A DNA stretch of 64,000 nucleotides. It comes from Pseudobdellovibrionaceae bacterium (lineage in GTDB: Bacteria; Bdellovibrionota; Bdellovibrionia; Bdellovibrionales; Bdellovibrionaceae). Position numbers and translations under genes: made by a program. The notes under the pieces are model-generated. The model was given only the letters and a program-made list of their open reading frames with translations, had not been told where the DNA came from and ran no database searches. Below, piece after piece: positions 17,377 through 26,270 of this stretch (positions are counted from its first letter, which is position 1; each line of letters opens with the position of its first letter). Location of the stretch: contig JAHBUV010000001.1 of the NCBI GenBank assembly GCA_019637915.1, positions 1,954,565 to 2,018,564 on the forward strand. Direction: 5' to 3'.

Positions 17377-18218
17377 AAAAAAAGGTCTACATCCTGCCGA
17401 CGGGATTCGGCCTGGTGTACGGCGCGAGCCTTTTTCTGATGTTGCTTTTGGCTTACACCTATCAAAGCAACCTCGCCTACGCGCTGACTTTTTTTCTGAT
17501 GAGCTTCGGCCTGGTCGTCATGCTCGTCACTCACCGCGTGGTTTCCCATTTGAAGGTGCGCGAGAAATTCATCGCTCCCGTTTACGCCGGGCGGGTTTTC
17601 CCGCCGCCCTTGATCGTGGAGGAGGGGGGCGAGCTCGACGGCGCGCCCGAGGCCGTGATTTTCAGGCCCGTCAAACCGACGAACCTGCGCGCCGGGGAAA
17701 AAGGCTGGCGCGCGGATGAGCGCGGGATCTTTGCCCTGTCCCGCGTGGAAGTGCGCAGCCTCTATCCCTTGGGTCTTTTCCAGGCCTGGAAAAGAGTGCC
17801 GGTGAACGCGCGTCTGGTGGTGGCGGCGGCCCCGATCGATCATGCTTTGCGCTCGGCGGGCGGCGGTTCGGGGGGCGAAGAAAAACCGCGAGCCTCCGCC
17901 GAGCCCCGTGAAATCGGCGAGCTGGCGGCGGGCCGCCCGGAGGATCCTCCGTCCTCCATTGATTGGCGCTCGATGGCGCGCGGCCGGGGTTGGCAGAAAA
18001 AAATCTTCCTCGCCCCCGGTCAGCGCGAGCGGCGGGTGTCCTGGGAGGAAACGGAAAGCCTGCAGGACACGGAAAAACGGTTGCAGCAGATGTCCGCGTG
18101 GATCCTGGCGGCCCAGGAGAAAAAACTGAATCTGTCCGTGGAACTTCCCGATGGCCGCCAAACGACGTCTTTGAACGAGGCCCTCACGGCCCTGGCGGCG
18201 TGGAGGGATCCCTCATGA
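17346..18218 (+). CDS. DUF58-family membrane-anchored protein
   Basis: The 290-residue product has two membrane segments near the N-terminus (about 17-60, GLVYGASLFLMLLLAYTYQS). A beta-rich soluble region with RGIFALSRVEVRSLYPLGLF follows, corresponding to the signature ahead of DUF58. The DUF58 core (SIDWRSMARGRGWQKKIF) is short and diverged. Members usually pair with MoxR and a transglutaminase, and both flank it here. The reading frame overlaps moxR by 31 bases and the next gene by four (ATGA). Exact role unknown; likely an adaptor of the MoxR system. Confidence 0.8.
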   Translation: MAAENADSPLKKKVYILPTGFGLVYGASLFLMLLLAYTYQSNLAYALTFFLMSFGLVVMLVTHRVVSHLKVREKFIAPVYAGRVFPPPLIVEEGGELDGAPEAVIFRPVKPTNLRAGEKGWRADERGIFALSRVEVRSLYPLGLFQAWKRVPVNARLVVAAAPIDHALRSAGGGSGGEEKPRASAEPREIGELAAGRPEDPPSSIDWRSMARGRGWQKKIFLAPGQRERRVSWEETESLQDTEKRLQQMSAWILAAQEKKLNLSVELPDGRQTTSLNEALTALAAWRDPS

Positions 18219-20062
18219 CGCCTTCCGTGCGGGCCGAGAAAAGACTGCTGAGGATCTTATCGTTGTTCCTCGTGGCCCTGTTGTTGGGGGAGATTCCGTG
18301 GATCTTTGTCGGCCTCGCCATGCTGGGACTCATTGTTTCGGTCCTGATCGCGGACGGATGGGTGCGTCCTCTGCCGCGTTTTCTGACCTCCGGCGCGGCG
18401 GTGCTCGCCGGGGTCGTGATCTACGCCACGTCCGACACGATGATCGGCCGCGAACCGAGCGCGGCCTTGCTGGCGGTGCTGGCTTCCCTCAAGGCCCTGG
18501 AAGCTCGCGGTCCCCAGGACGAGCGCGTCCTGGCTTTGATCGGCCTCTTCCTCCTCGCCGTGGTCGACTTGTTTCAAGCGAATTTGTGGACCACCCTGGT
18601 CTCGGTCCTGGCGACGGCCGGGTACCTGTGGCTGCTTTTGCGGTGGGCGCCGGTCGGATTGTCGCGGCGGCGGGCGATGTCCGTGCTGGGACGCTTGTCC
18701 CTGCGGGCCTTGCCCGTGGCGATGCTGCTCTTCCTTCTGGTGCCGCGGTTGCAGCACGAGGGGCTGTGGGGGGCGGCCTCGGCGGGTCCCACGGGATTCA
18801 GCGAAGAGCTGATCCCTTCCGCCGTGGAATCCATCCAGCCGGATGAAACTCCGGTGCTGCGCGCTTTGTGGTCCTACGGTTATCCGGAAAAGCCGCTTTA
18901 CTGGAGGGGCTCGGTGCTGGAGGAGCCGCAGGGTTTTTCCTGGTTCGTGCGTCCGTTGGCGCGTCAGCGCGCCCTTGATCTGAAGCCCCTGAGATTCCCG
19001 CGCTCCAACCTCAGTCGCGTCGAATGGATTCTCGAGCCGGACACGGGGCGGTGGACGTTCGCTCCGGTCGGCTCCCTGGACGTGAACGAGAAAGAGTTCA
19101 ATCGCGCCCTGGAGGGGGACCCGGAAACGGGCCTGTGGAAACTGGCGGCGCGTTCCCGCGCCCGCACGCATCTGGTGGCGGCGGTTTCGGAAGCGCCGCC
19201 CGTCAGCGTGGACGCGCGCCCCGATCTGCAGGAGATGCCGCCCTTATCGGAAGAAACCCGCCAGTGGCTGCAGAGCGCGCTGACCGGAACGAAATCCCGC
19301 CTGGAGAAAATGCGCCGTCTTCGCCGCGTGTTTTTCGATCAGGGCTTTTTGTACTCGCGCAAGCCCGGCAAGCTGCAGGATCTGGACGCTTTTCTGAAAG
19401 CGAAAAAAGGCTACTGCGAACATTACGCTTCCGCGCTGGCTTTGCTGGGTCGCGCGGCCGGCGTGCCCACCCGGGTGGTGGTGGGGTACATGGGGGGATC
19501 CTACAACCCCGTCGGGGAGTTCATCCTCGTCACGAAATCCCAGGCCCACGCCTGGGTGGAATATCTGGATGACGACAACGCCTGGCGCGCCTCCGACGCC
19601 ACGGCCGGATTGGCGGTGGAGGACGCGCTTCGCGATCGTCCCCCGGCGCGGCCCACCTCCTGGGAGGAGGCGGGGTGGTTCGATCGGCTGCACTGGGGAT
19701 TGGAAAGCCTCAACTATGAAGTCGCGGTGTTTTTCATGTCCTTTGATTTGAGCCGGCAAGTGCTGCTGTGGAACGCCTTGCGGGAAGCCGGGCCCGGCGC
19801 CCTAGCGGCCCTGTTCCTGGTTCTGCTCGCGGCCGTGATGACGAGTTTCGGCCGTCGCGGATGGAGGTCCCTGCTGCCGAGCCTCGAGCCGCGCGAGGTC
19901 CGGCGGTACCGGCGTTGGGTTCAGAAAGAAAGCAGGCTCGGCTCCGAAGTGAGCTTCATCAAAGGGCCGCTGGAAAACCTGGAAAGCGTGGAGAAAAAAG
20001 ACAAAGAGCGGGCCGAAGCGGCCCGCTCGATCGTGGATGATTACATCCGGTTTCGTTTTTAG
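18215..20062 (+). CDS. Membrane transglutaminase-like protein (TgpA type)
   Basis: The 615-residue product has about five N-terminal membrane segments (residues 10-180), a large extracytoplasmic part, and a C-terminal membrane segment near 520-540. The papain-like transglutaminase core is clear: YCEHYASALALLGRAAGVPT (Cys), QAHAWVEYLDDDNAWRASDA (His and Asp). This is the TgpA arrangement, encoded in MoxR-DUF58 operons; TgpA is essential in Pseudomonas aeruginosa, but its substrate is unknown. Start ATG 18215 gives an ATGA overlap with the DUF58 gene. The C-terminal 110 residues are cytosolic and charged. Confidence 0.88.
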   Translation: MTPSVRAEKRLLRILSLFLVALLLGEIPWIFVGLAMLGLIVSVLIADGWVRPLPRFLTSGAAVLAGVVIYATSDTMIGREPSAALLAVLASLKALEARGPQDERVLALIGLFLLAVVDLFQANLWTTLVSVLATAGYLWLLLRWAPVGLSRRRAMSVLGRLSLRALPVAMLLFLLVPRLQHEGLWGAASAGPTGFSEELIPSAVESIQPDETPVLRALWSYGYPEKPLYWRGSVLEEPQGFSWFVRPLARQRALDLKPLRFPRSNLSRVEWILEPDTGRWTFAPVGSLDVNEKEFNRALEGDPETGLWKLAARSRARTHLVAAVSEAPPVSVDARPDLQEMPPLSEETRQWLQSALTGTKSRLEKMRRLRRVFFDQGFLYSRKPGKLQDLDAFLKAKKGYCEHYASALALLGRAAGVPTRVVVGYMGGSYNPVGEFILVTKSQAHAWVEYLDDDNAWRASDATAGLAVEDALRDRPPARPTSWEEAGWFDRLHWGLESLNYEVAVFFMSFDLSRQVLLWNALREAGPGALAALFLVLLAAVMTSFGRRGWRSLLPSLEPREVRRYRRWVQKESRLGSEVSFIKGPLENLESVEKKDKERAEAARSIVDDYIRFRF

Positions 20063-20066
20063 TTTT

Positions 20067-20324
20067 TTAGGATGAAGTCGTCGTGCGGCGGGAGATCAAC
20101 ATGCGGTAGAGAGCCAGCAGGATGACCGCTCCCAAAACGGAAGCGAAGAATCCCGGGGCTTCATCCGGCAGGTAATATCCCATGCTGGAGCCGATCCAGT
20201 TCGCGACAAATGCACCGGCGACGCCCAAGAGCATCGTGATGAAAATGCCACCGGGATCTTTTCCCGGCATAACGAGTTTTGCCACTGCGCCTACAATCAA
20301 TCCGATAAATAATGCCCAAATCAT
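20067..20324 (-). CDS. GlsB/YeaQ/YmgE-family small membrane protein
   Basis: The 85-residue product has three hydrophobic helices separated by Gly-rich turns. The first is MIWALFIGLIVGAVAKLVMP, and the signature GKDPGGIFITMLLGVAGAFV is typical of the transglycosylase-associated (YeaQ/YmgE) family. These are stress-linked inner-membrane proteins without proven enzymatic activity. It converges on the transglutaminase gene with four bases between stops. Confidence 0.88.
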   Translation of the reverse strand: MIWALFIGLIVGAVAKLVMPGKDPGGIFITMLLGVAGAFVANWIGSSMGYYLPDEAPGFFASVLGAVILLALYRMLISRRTTTSS

Positions 20325-20415
20325 GAGGTCAACTTAACCCCGTCGGAGGGTCCGCGAAACCTGAAAATCCGGATGTCGCCGAATCTAGACATGGGGGCGG
20401 AAATGACGGCCTTGT

Positions 20416-21543
20416 TTAGAAAGAAGCTTCCAGAACTTCCGAGGGGTGGTGCTGTCGGGTGCTGAAACCCAGCGCGGCCAGAACCAAATGAGCCTGCAGC
20501 AAAGCCCCCGTGACCCCGCGCTCAGGGGCGAGGGCGCTGGAGGCGATCCACAGGTTGTGGGCTTCCGGCATGGTTTGGTTGCCTTTGAGTTTGAGCTCTC
20601 CGTCGCCGCCCACCATGGGGGAGACCATGATGCGCTCGCGGACCAGGCCTTCCAGGGCCTCCGGATAAGCGCGTTTGATCTGTCGCTTGATTTTTTTCAG
20701 GGCGGCGCCGACGAGCTCGCTGTCCTCGGTGACCTCCTCATCGAGGAACGTCACCCACTGCGAGGTCTGGCGCGGGCCCTGTTCGGTCTCGGTGGGCGGC
20801 ATGAAGCGGCCGGCGCAAGGGCCGATCTCGTCCTGCGTGGTGCCGTTCAGGATGTGAACCGCCTCGGAGTCGGTGACGGTTTTGTCGTGGCAAAGATCCA
20901 GGCACAGCGCCGTCCAGTAGACGTTTTTCGCGAGCTTCTGACGGGCGCGCGCCGACAGCGAATCCTGCGACATCAGGACGCTCAGGGATTTCACCGGGCC
21001 CGCGTAGATGACGTTGGCGGCGCGGATGGTTTTCGCCCCGTTGATCGTCAGGTGCTGGACCTCGTTGTTTTCGACCTGAAAGCGCGTCACGTAGGAGCGC
21101 GGCATGAATTGGCCCTGGAACTTTTCCAGCAGGAGGGAGGTCCACAGCGCCGGTTCGAGATTCAGTTTCAGGTGATCCGGATTCATGAAGGGTTTCATCT
21201 GATCGTAGAATTCCGGCGGGTTTTCGCCGAAGCCGACGAACTCTTTCAGGCGCCCTTCCTCAAAGCTCACCGGGGGGCGGTGTTCCGCGCCGGCGACGAC
21301 TTTGAGTCCGAGCAGATCCTCGAGGAACAGCAGGGCCTGGCGGTTCAATTCGGTGTCGGGAACGAAGCGCAGACCGTTGTTGATGGTGCCCGTGGGAAAG
21401 GAAATGGGACGGTTGACGCCGCCGGCCTGATCGAGGCCGTCCAGCAGAACGACGTTTTTGGTCTCTTGCGACAAACGCACGGCGCAGGCCAGGCCGCTCA
21501 ATCCGCTTCCAACGATGGCATAATCAAAGATGTGCTGACTCAT
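20416..21543 (-). CDS. FAD/NAD(P)-binding amine-oxidase-superfamily oxidoreductase
   Basis: The 375-residue product starts with the dinucleotide-binding motif YAIVGSGLSGLACAVRLSQ (residues 8-26) and the flavin-type acidic end VVLLDG. It has a C-terminal NLWIASSALAPERGVTGALL segment like the second FAD-contact region of the amine oxidase/phytoene desaturase superfamily. The substrate is unknown. The region between has no clear active-site motif. It lies 33 bases downstream of the CFI-box gene on the same strand. No carotenoid genes surround it. Confidence 0.75.
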   Translation of the reverse strand: MSQHIFDYAIVGSGLSGLACAVRLSQETKNVVLLDGLDQAGGVNRPISFPTGTINNGLRFVPDTELNRQALLFLEDLLGLKVVAGAEHRPPVSFEEGRLKEFVGFGENPPEFYDQMKPFMNPDHLKLNLEPALWTSLLLEKFQGQFMPRSYVTRFQVENNEVQHLTINGAKTIRAANVIYAGPVKSLSVLMSQDSLSARARQKLAKNVYWTALCLDLCHDKTVTDSEAVHILNGTTQDEIGPCAGRFMPPTETEQGPRQTSQWVTFLDEEVTEDSELVGAALKKIKRQIKRAYPEALEGLVRERIMVSPMVGGDGELKLKGNQTMPEAHNLWIASSALAPERGVTGALLQAHLVLAALGFSTRQHHPSEVLEASF

Positions 21544-21576
21544 GGGGAAGAGCTTCGTCGCCCGCTCGCGGCTCTG

Positions 21577-22413
21577 TCAAGAAATGCGTTTCACCGCGAA
21601 CCGCAAAACCGCTCGGATCAAGGGCTTCAAAGCGTCGTTCCTGTCCAAAAACCGGGCAATGGCGGGCGAGGTCTTTTCATAACAACGGATGAAGAGACGC
21701 CCCGCCGCATGGGGTTTCAGGGAGGAATCGCGGAAGTGCCGGAGCAGTTGCACCTCGAGCGCCCAGGGCGATTCGAAAGCGCTGGTGGCGATGAAACAAC
21801 GCGGGCGTTGTTCCGCGGCCCCTTTCAAAAAGGATTTGATGATGGCGGGGTTGCGCGACTGGCGCACGAAGGCTTCCGCCTTTTTGATGATGTCCGGGAA
21901 GATCGGCGTGAAGCGCACGAACTGCGCGAGCTGTCTGGCGGCGATCTGCTGGCGCTCGGCGTATTTGTCGCTGGTGTCGTAAATGCGCAGCAGATCCCAG
22001 TACACGGACGCGACCACGGTGAGTTCGCTCGTGCGCGCGTTGTCCTTGAACATCTCCGGGGTCAGGAACTGGCCTTTTTTGCAACCGAAAACGATTTCGA
22101 GGATCTTCAGGTATTTTTCGTAGGAGACCGCGGCCTCGGAATAATTTTTTTCCGACATCATGGTGCGGGCGCGCTTGATCAGCTGAACGCGGTTCTTCCA
22201 GAGCTGCAAACGGTGCTGCTCTTTGGCGCGCTCCTGGGCGAGCAGGGCGCCGCCCGTCGCGCGGCCCGCGGTCTTGCGCAGGTCCGACAGGCAGCCCGCG
22301 CAAATCTGCGCGGGCAGCGAGGACTCGCCCATCGACTGCAATTTGGACACGAGATCGGAATCCACGGCATGAAGCTCGGTCACTTCAATCCCGCAACGCG
22401 GACATTTCACCAT
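21577..22413 (-). CDS. Zinc-ribbon protein with C-terminal CFI-box
   Basis: The 278-residue product begins with two Cys pairs (CPRCG, then CAGC about 35 residues later), likely a zinc ribbon. A helical TPR-like middle follows (about 65-185). The last third opens with RCFIATSAFESPWALEVQLL and ends in a hydrophobic helix ending VKRIS. That is the CFI-box C-terminal domain found in varied bacterial proteins, often with the Cys-Phe-Ile-Ala-Thr core. No signal peptide is present. The function of the CFI-box is not established; a sorting or membrane-anchoring role has been proposed. It follows priA by 12 bases. Confidence 0.75.
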   Translation of the reverse strand: MVKCPRCGIEVTELHAVDSDLVSKLQSMGESSLPAQICAGCLSDLRKTAGRATGGALLAQERAKEQHRLQLWKNRVQLIKRARTMMSEKNYSEAAVSYEKYLKILEIVFGCKKGQFLTPEMFKDNARTSELTVVASVYWDLLRIYDTSDKYAERQQIAARQLAQFVRFTPIFPDIIKKAEAFVRQSRNPAIIKSFLKGAAEQRPRCFIATSAFESPWALEVQLLRHFRDSSLKPHAAGRLFIRCYEKTSPAIARFLDRNDALKPLIRAVLRFAVKRIS

Positions 22414-22425
22414 GGATTAATGGTC

Positions 22426-24456
22426 TCAAAGCAGGCTCAAGGGGTCAACGTCGACGAGAACGCGGGCCCCGTTCGGGATCCACTCCTCGTCACCGAGGAT
22501 CTGTCGGGCGAAGGCGTTCAGGCGGTCGGCCCGCGAACCTTTGATGAGCAGCTGAAAACGAAATTGGTTCTTGATGCGGGAAAGGGGCGCTTCCGCCGGG
22601 CCGAGGACTTCGAGACCTTTGTAGGGCTCCCGGGTGCCTTGAAGCGTGCGGGCGCGGTCCGCGAGCCTCTGGGCGGTGACCTGCGCTTTTTCAAGGCCGT
22701 TCGCCTGGATGCGGAAAGCGAGCAGGCGGCCAGACGGCGGGTAGTTCAATTGCCCGCGGAATTGGATCTCGCTTTCGGCGAAGCCCTCGAAATCGTGGTG
22801 CAGGGCGAATCTCAGGCTGTCGTGCTCGGTGTTGTAAGTCTGGACCACGACGGTGCCGGGCTTTTCCCCCTCGCGGATATGACGGCCGCTGCGGCCGGCC
22901 ATCTGCGTGATCAGCTGGAAACTGCGCTCGGTGGCGCGGAAATCGGGAAGGTTGAAGCCGATGTCGGCCAGCACGAGCCCGACCAGTTTGAGTTTCGGGA
23001 AATCAAGGCCTTTGGCGATCATCTGCGTGCCCACGAGGATGTCGATGTCGCCGGTTTCCATCTTTGAAATCAGGTCCTCGAGATCCGCGCGGTTCTGGAT
23101 TTCGTCGCGATCGGCGCGGGCGATGCGGGCGCCGGGGAAAAGCCGGTGCAGGTCCTTTTCCAGCAGCTCGGTGCCGAGACCGATGGCTTCCATCTCGCCC
23201 TCGCTGCAGTCCTGGCATTTGCGGCGGAAATTCTCGTGGTAATCGCAATAGTGGCAAACGAGATGGGTGCCGGCGTGCAAGGTGAGGTTGATGTCGCAGT
23301 TCGGGCATTCGCGCGTGTGCCCGCAGGAGGGGCACACCACCATGTGGGCGAGCCCCCGGCGGTTCAGGAACAAGGCCGCCTGCTCCTGCCGGGCCAGGGT
23401 GTCGATCATGTCGAGATACAGGCGCGGGCTCATCCAGAAAGGCAGGTCCCGGGGGACTTCGCGCTCGGGGGGCTCGGGCTTTCTCAGGTCCACGATGTGC
23501 ATGTCGGGGAGGCTGCGGTTGGCGACGCGGTTCCGCAGCCGATGCAGGTGGTATTTTCCCTCTTTGGCGTTGTTCCAACTCTCAAGACTGGGCGTCGCGG
23601 ATCCCAGCACGACCGGGCATTTGTGGAAACACCCCAGCATCACGGCGGCGTCGCGGCCATGGTATTTCAGTTTTTCCTCCTGCTTGAAACTGGGTTCGTG
23701 CTCTTCGTCGACGACGATGAGCCCCAGGTTCGGCAGGGGGCAGAAGAGCGCGGAGCGGGCGCCGATGAGGATTTTTTTCCTTCCCTCGATCATGTCCCAC
23801 CACTGGTTGGTGCGTTCGCGCGGGGTCAATTGCGAGTGCAGGGCCGCGATGGAATCACCGAAGCGCGAGGCGAAACGATGGATCAGCTGCGGTGTCAGGG
23901 AGATTTCCGGCACCAGCACGAGGCCCGCCTGACCCTTCTCCAGGGTTTTTTCCAGCAAGCGGAGGTAGATTTCCGTTTTCCCGGAGCCCGTCACCCCGAA
24001 CACGAGGTGCGTGGAAAAACCCTCATGACCCTCGATGGCGCCGATGCACGCGGCCTGCTCGGGCGTGAGAACCGGCGGCTCTTGCGAGGCCACCTGCGGA
24101 ATGACCGGGGCCTTGCGGGATTTCTGCTCGCGGCCCTGCTTTTTCAGAGGGGGATAGGCGAGCAAAGAGGTCATCCCCGGGGGATGGATGTAGTACTTCG
24201 ACAGCCATTCCAGCCACTGCACGAAAGGTTCGGGCAGGGTGGCGTGCTCATCGTCGATGCTCTCAATGGATTTGATCGTGAAACCCCCGGGGGCTTCCGC
24301 GGCCGGCCCCAGCACCAGCCCCTGGGTCAGGCGCTTGCCGCGGCCCAAAGGCACGTTGACGAGCTGACCGCGGTGGATGCCGAGTCCGGGCGGGGCCTCG
24401 TAGGTGAGAGCCTCGGGCATGGGGGCGTCCACCGCCACCCGCCACAATTGGCTCAT
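22426..24456 (-). CDS. priA: Primosomal replication restart helicase PriA
   Basis: The 676-residue product has an N-terminal DNA-binding domain (MSQLWRVAVDAPMPEALTYE), Walker A FGVTGSGKTEIYLRLLE, DEEH box VVDEEHEPSFKQ, and motif III VVLGSATPS. It also has the eight-Cys zinc-binding cluster (CPSCGHTRECPNCD ... CHYCDY ... CQDC), and C-terminal helicase motifs QMIAKGLDFP and QMAGRSGR. It reloads DnaB at stalled forks. Start at 24456 gives a four-base ATGA overlap with the upstream gene; longer in-frame forms are not supported. Confidence 0.95.
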   Translation of the reverse strand: MSQLWRVAVDAPMPEALTYEAPPGLGIHRGQLVNVPLGRGKRLTQGLVLGPAAEAPGGFTIKSIESIDDEHATLPEPFVQWLEWLSKYYIHPPGMTSLLAYPPLKKQGREQKSRKAPVIPQVASQEPPVLTPEQAACIGAIEGHEGFSTHLVFGVTGSGKTEIYLRLLEKTLEKGQAGLVLVPEISLTPQLIHRFASRFGDSIAALHSQLTPRERTNQWWDMIEGRKKILIGARSALFCPLPNLGLIVVDEEHEPSFKQEEKLKYHGRDAAVMLGCFHKCPVVLGSATPSLESWNNAKEGKYHLHRLRNRVANRSLPDMHIVDLRKPEPPEREVPRDLPFWMSPRLYLDMIDTLARQEQAALFLNRRGLAHMVVCPSCGHTRECPNCDINLTLHAGTHLVCHYCDYHENFRRKCQDCSEGEMEAIGLGTELLEKDLHRLFPGARIARADRDEIQNRADLEDLISKMETGDIDILVGTQMIAKGLDFPKLKLVGLVLADIGFNLPDFRATERSFQLITQMAGRSGRHIREGEKPGTVVVQTYNTEHDSLRFALHHDFEGFAESEIQFRGQLNYPPSGRLLAFRIQANGLEKAQVTAQRLADRARTLQGTREPYKGLEVLGPAEAPLSRIKNQFRFQLLIKGSRADRLNAFARQILGDEEWIPNGARVLVDVDPLSLL

Positions 24457-25277
24457 CGAAACCTCTTGTAGAACTCCTCGATGACGGGACGGGCGGGCTG
24501 GTTCTCCAGACCCTGCATTCTCCAAACGCTGTCGAGGGCGTTCGTCGACAGGGACGAAACGCCTTTGGCGGAGACATTGGTCACCCGCAGACTGACGGAA
24601 TGGGGGCCCCACTGAATGGAGCGGTTTTTCGGGAACTGCAGCCCGCGGCTGTAAGCGGAGTAATTGTCGGCCAGGATTTCGGTTTGCGAGGGGAAACGCG
24701 CTTTGCGGATCAGGAATTGATCCTGTTCGATCCACAGGCCCGGCGGCCGTTCGACGGAGCCGGGCGCGGCGGGCGCCCCGAAATCCCAGGTGATGACGCC
24801 GGCGGTGCGGCCCAGGCGCAGAAGCGGATCCGGATCGTGTTTGATGTCTTCGGCGCGGCGGGGCAGGGCTTTGCGCTGGAAGACGGAGGCCGGCGCGATT
24901 TTCAAGGCGACGATCTGCTGAAGGGCCGTCTCGAGTTGCCGCCAGTGAAAAAGGCGCTCCACGAATTCCGCCTGCACCGGGGTGGATTCCCGGCGCCCGT
25001 TTTCGCGCAGCACCCATTTCTGGCCGCCGGCGTAGAGGACCTGCAGCTTCAGGTTCGTTTCGCGCGGACCCGTCACGGTGAGTTTCAAATTGCCCGCGTT
25101 GTCGACGATCCAGGTTTCTTTCAGCGTGAGCAGCTCCGGACCGTTCGGGAACTGCACGTCCTGCTCGATGGTGTAGGATCCCGTGCCGGAATTTTCCGCC
25201 GTGCGCTCGATGATCGTGCGGGCGGGGAGGATGTAGGCGGAAGCCAGGAGCGGGAAAAGCAGAACGAGGAGATTCAT
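24453..25277 (-). CDS. Secreted protein of unknown function between galU and priA
   Basis: The 274-residue product begins with a signal peptide (MNLLVLLFPLLASAYILPA). The rest is beta-rich and basic, with repeated strands of the form TIEQDVQF, LKLTVTGP, GVITWDFG. This is compatible with a LolA-like or outer-membrane lipoprotein-sorting fold, but no signature is present. It overlaps galU upstream and priA downstream by four bases each, so all three are translated together. No catalytic motif. A periplasmic location is inferred. Confidence 0.65.
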   Translation of the reverse strand: MNLLVLLFPLLASAYILPARTIIERTAENSGTGSYTIEQDVQFPNGPELLTLKETWIVDNAGNLKLTVTGPRETNLKLQVLYAGGQKWVLRENGRRESTPVQAEFVERLFHWRQLETALQQIVALKIAPASVFQRKALPRRAEDIKHDPDPLLRLGRTAGVITWDFGAPAAPGSVERPPGLWIEQDQFLIRKARFPSQTEILADNYSAYSRGLQFPKNRSIQWGPHSVSLRVTNVSAKGVSSLSTNALDSVWRMQGLENQPARPVIEEFYKRFR

Positions 25278-26170
25278 CGTTTTCCTCCTTGCAGCCGGGC
25301 CGAGAGGCCCAGGATGTAAGACTTCAGTTCGTCGCCCAACTCCGGATTGTCGAGGGCGAGTTCGATATTGGCCTGCAGGTAGCCGAGCTTGTCGCCGGCG
25401 TCGAAACGGCGCGATTCAAAGGTCATGGCGTTCAAACCCTTGTCGCGGCAGAGCACGCGCATGCTGTCGGTGAGTTGGATCTCGCCGTTGAGGGAGGGCT
25501 TGGCGCTTTTCAGGATTTCCATAATGTGATTGTCGAAGACGTAGCGGCCCGGCAGCGCCCAACGGCTTTTGGTCTCCGTGGGTTTGGGTTTTTCAGTGAG
25601 GTCCGTGACCTTGAAAAAACCGGGGCGGATCTCGGTGGTCTCGGCGATCCCGTATTTCGAAACGTCCTTGTCGTCGACTTTCATGATCGAGATCGAGGAC
25701 ACGTTGGTGTCCTCGAAAGAGCGGCACAGCAGGTTCGTGACGTTGCCGGAGGTCGGCGTTTCGGTGGTGATCTCGTCGCCCAAAAGAACGGCGAAGGGAT
25801 CGTCGCCGACGATGGGCAATCCCGTCAGGATGGCGTGACCCAAACCAAGGGCCTGCTTCTGGCGGATGCTGATGATGTTCGCCATGTTGCGGATCCGGCT
25901 CAGTTTTTCCAGCAGGTGAAGCTTTCCGTCTTTGGCCAGGCGGTCTTCGAGTTCGTAGGAGGTGTCGAAAAAATCCTCGATGGCGTGTTTGCCCCGTCCG
26001 GCGATCAGGATGATGTCCTCGATGCCGGCCTTGATGGCTTCCTCGACGACGTAAAAAATAATCGGCGCATCGACGATGGTGAGCATCTCTTTCGGGACTG
26101 TTTTGGTGGCGGGCAGGAAGCGCGTTCCCAAACCGGCGGCCGGAATGATCGCCTTGCGGATTTTGCCCAT
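25274..26170 (-). CDS. galU: UTP-glucose-1-phosphate uridylyltransferase
   Basis: The 298-residue product has the nucleotidyltransferase motif IIPAAGLGTRFLPATKTVPK and the family's KEMLTIVDAPIIFYVVEEAI. It forms UDP-glucose from UTP and glucose-1-phosphate for polysaccharide and LPS precursors. Length and motifs are full. It diverges from the lipoprotein gene at 26271, with a palindromic operator candidate in the 100-base gap. Confidence 0.94.
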   Translation of the reverse strand: MGKIRKAIIPAAGLGTRFLPATKTVPKEMLTIVDAPIIFYVVEEAIKAGIEDIILIAGRGKHAIEDFFDTSYELEDRLAKDGKLHLLEKLSRIRNMANIISIRQKQALGLGHAILTGLPIVGDDPFAVLLGDEITTETPTSGNVTNLLCRSFEDTNVSSISIMKVDDKDVSKYGIAETTEIRPGFFKVTDLTEKPKPTETKSRWALPGRYVFDNHIMEILKSAKPSLNGEIQLTDSMRVLCRDKGLNAMTFESRRFDAGDKLGYLQANIELALDNPELGDELKSYILGLSARLQGGKR

Positions 26171-26191
26171 GCGGAATGCCCCCTTCCAAAG

Positions 26192-26206
26192 GTCTCAAAA
26201 CGAGAC
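26192..26206. promoter_or_regulatory. Palindromic operator candidate, copy 1
   Basis: The sequence GTCTCAAAACGAGAC (reverse strand GTCTCGTTTTGAGAC) fits GTCTC-N3-TTGAGAC. Outer bases extend the dyad to GGTCTC and GAGACC. It lies 64 bases before the lipoprotein start at 26271 and 21 bases before the galU start. A second small dyad, CCGTGA (26206-26211) with TCACGG (26224-26229), directly adjoins it. Confidence 0.6.
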
Positions 26207-26270
26207 CGTGACAAAGTTTTTTATCACGGGTGCGGGGCCCCATGCTAACCTGAATTTCGGGGGAACATCC

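Noticed and set aside
20006-20028. 9-bp hairpin GAGCGGGCC / GGCCCGCTC at the end of the transglutaminase gene
   Set aside because: It is inside the coding region and has no T-run directly after it, so it is not called a terminator.
22432-22446. GTCTCAAAGCAGGCT near the priA end as a fifth operator copy
   Set aside because: Only one half of the palindrome matches and it lies inside coding sequence.
20446-23067. 873-codon plus-strand frame
   Set aside because: Antisense to the FAD oxidoreductase, the CFI-box gene and priA, which have clear motifs; the translated text is low-complexity.
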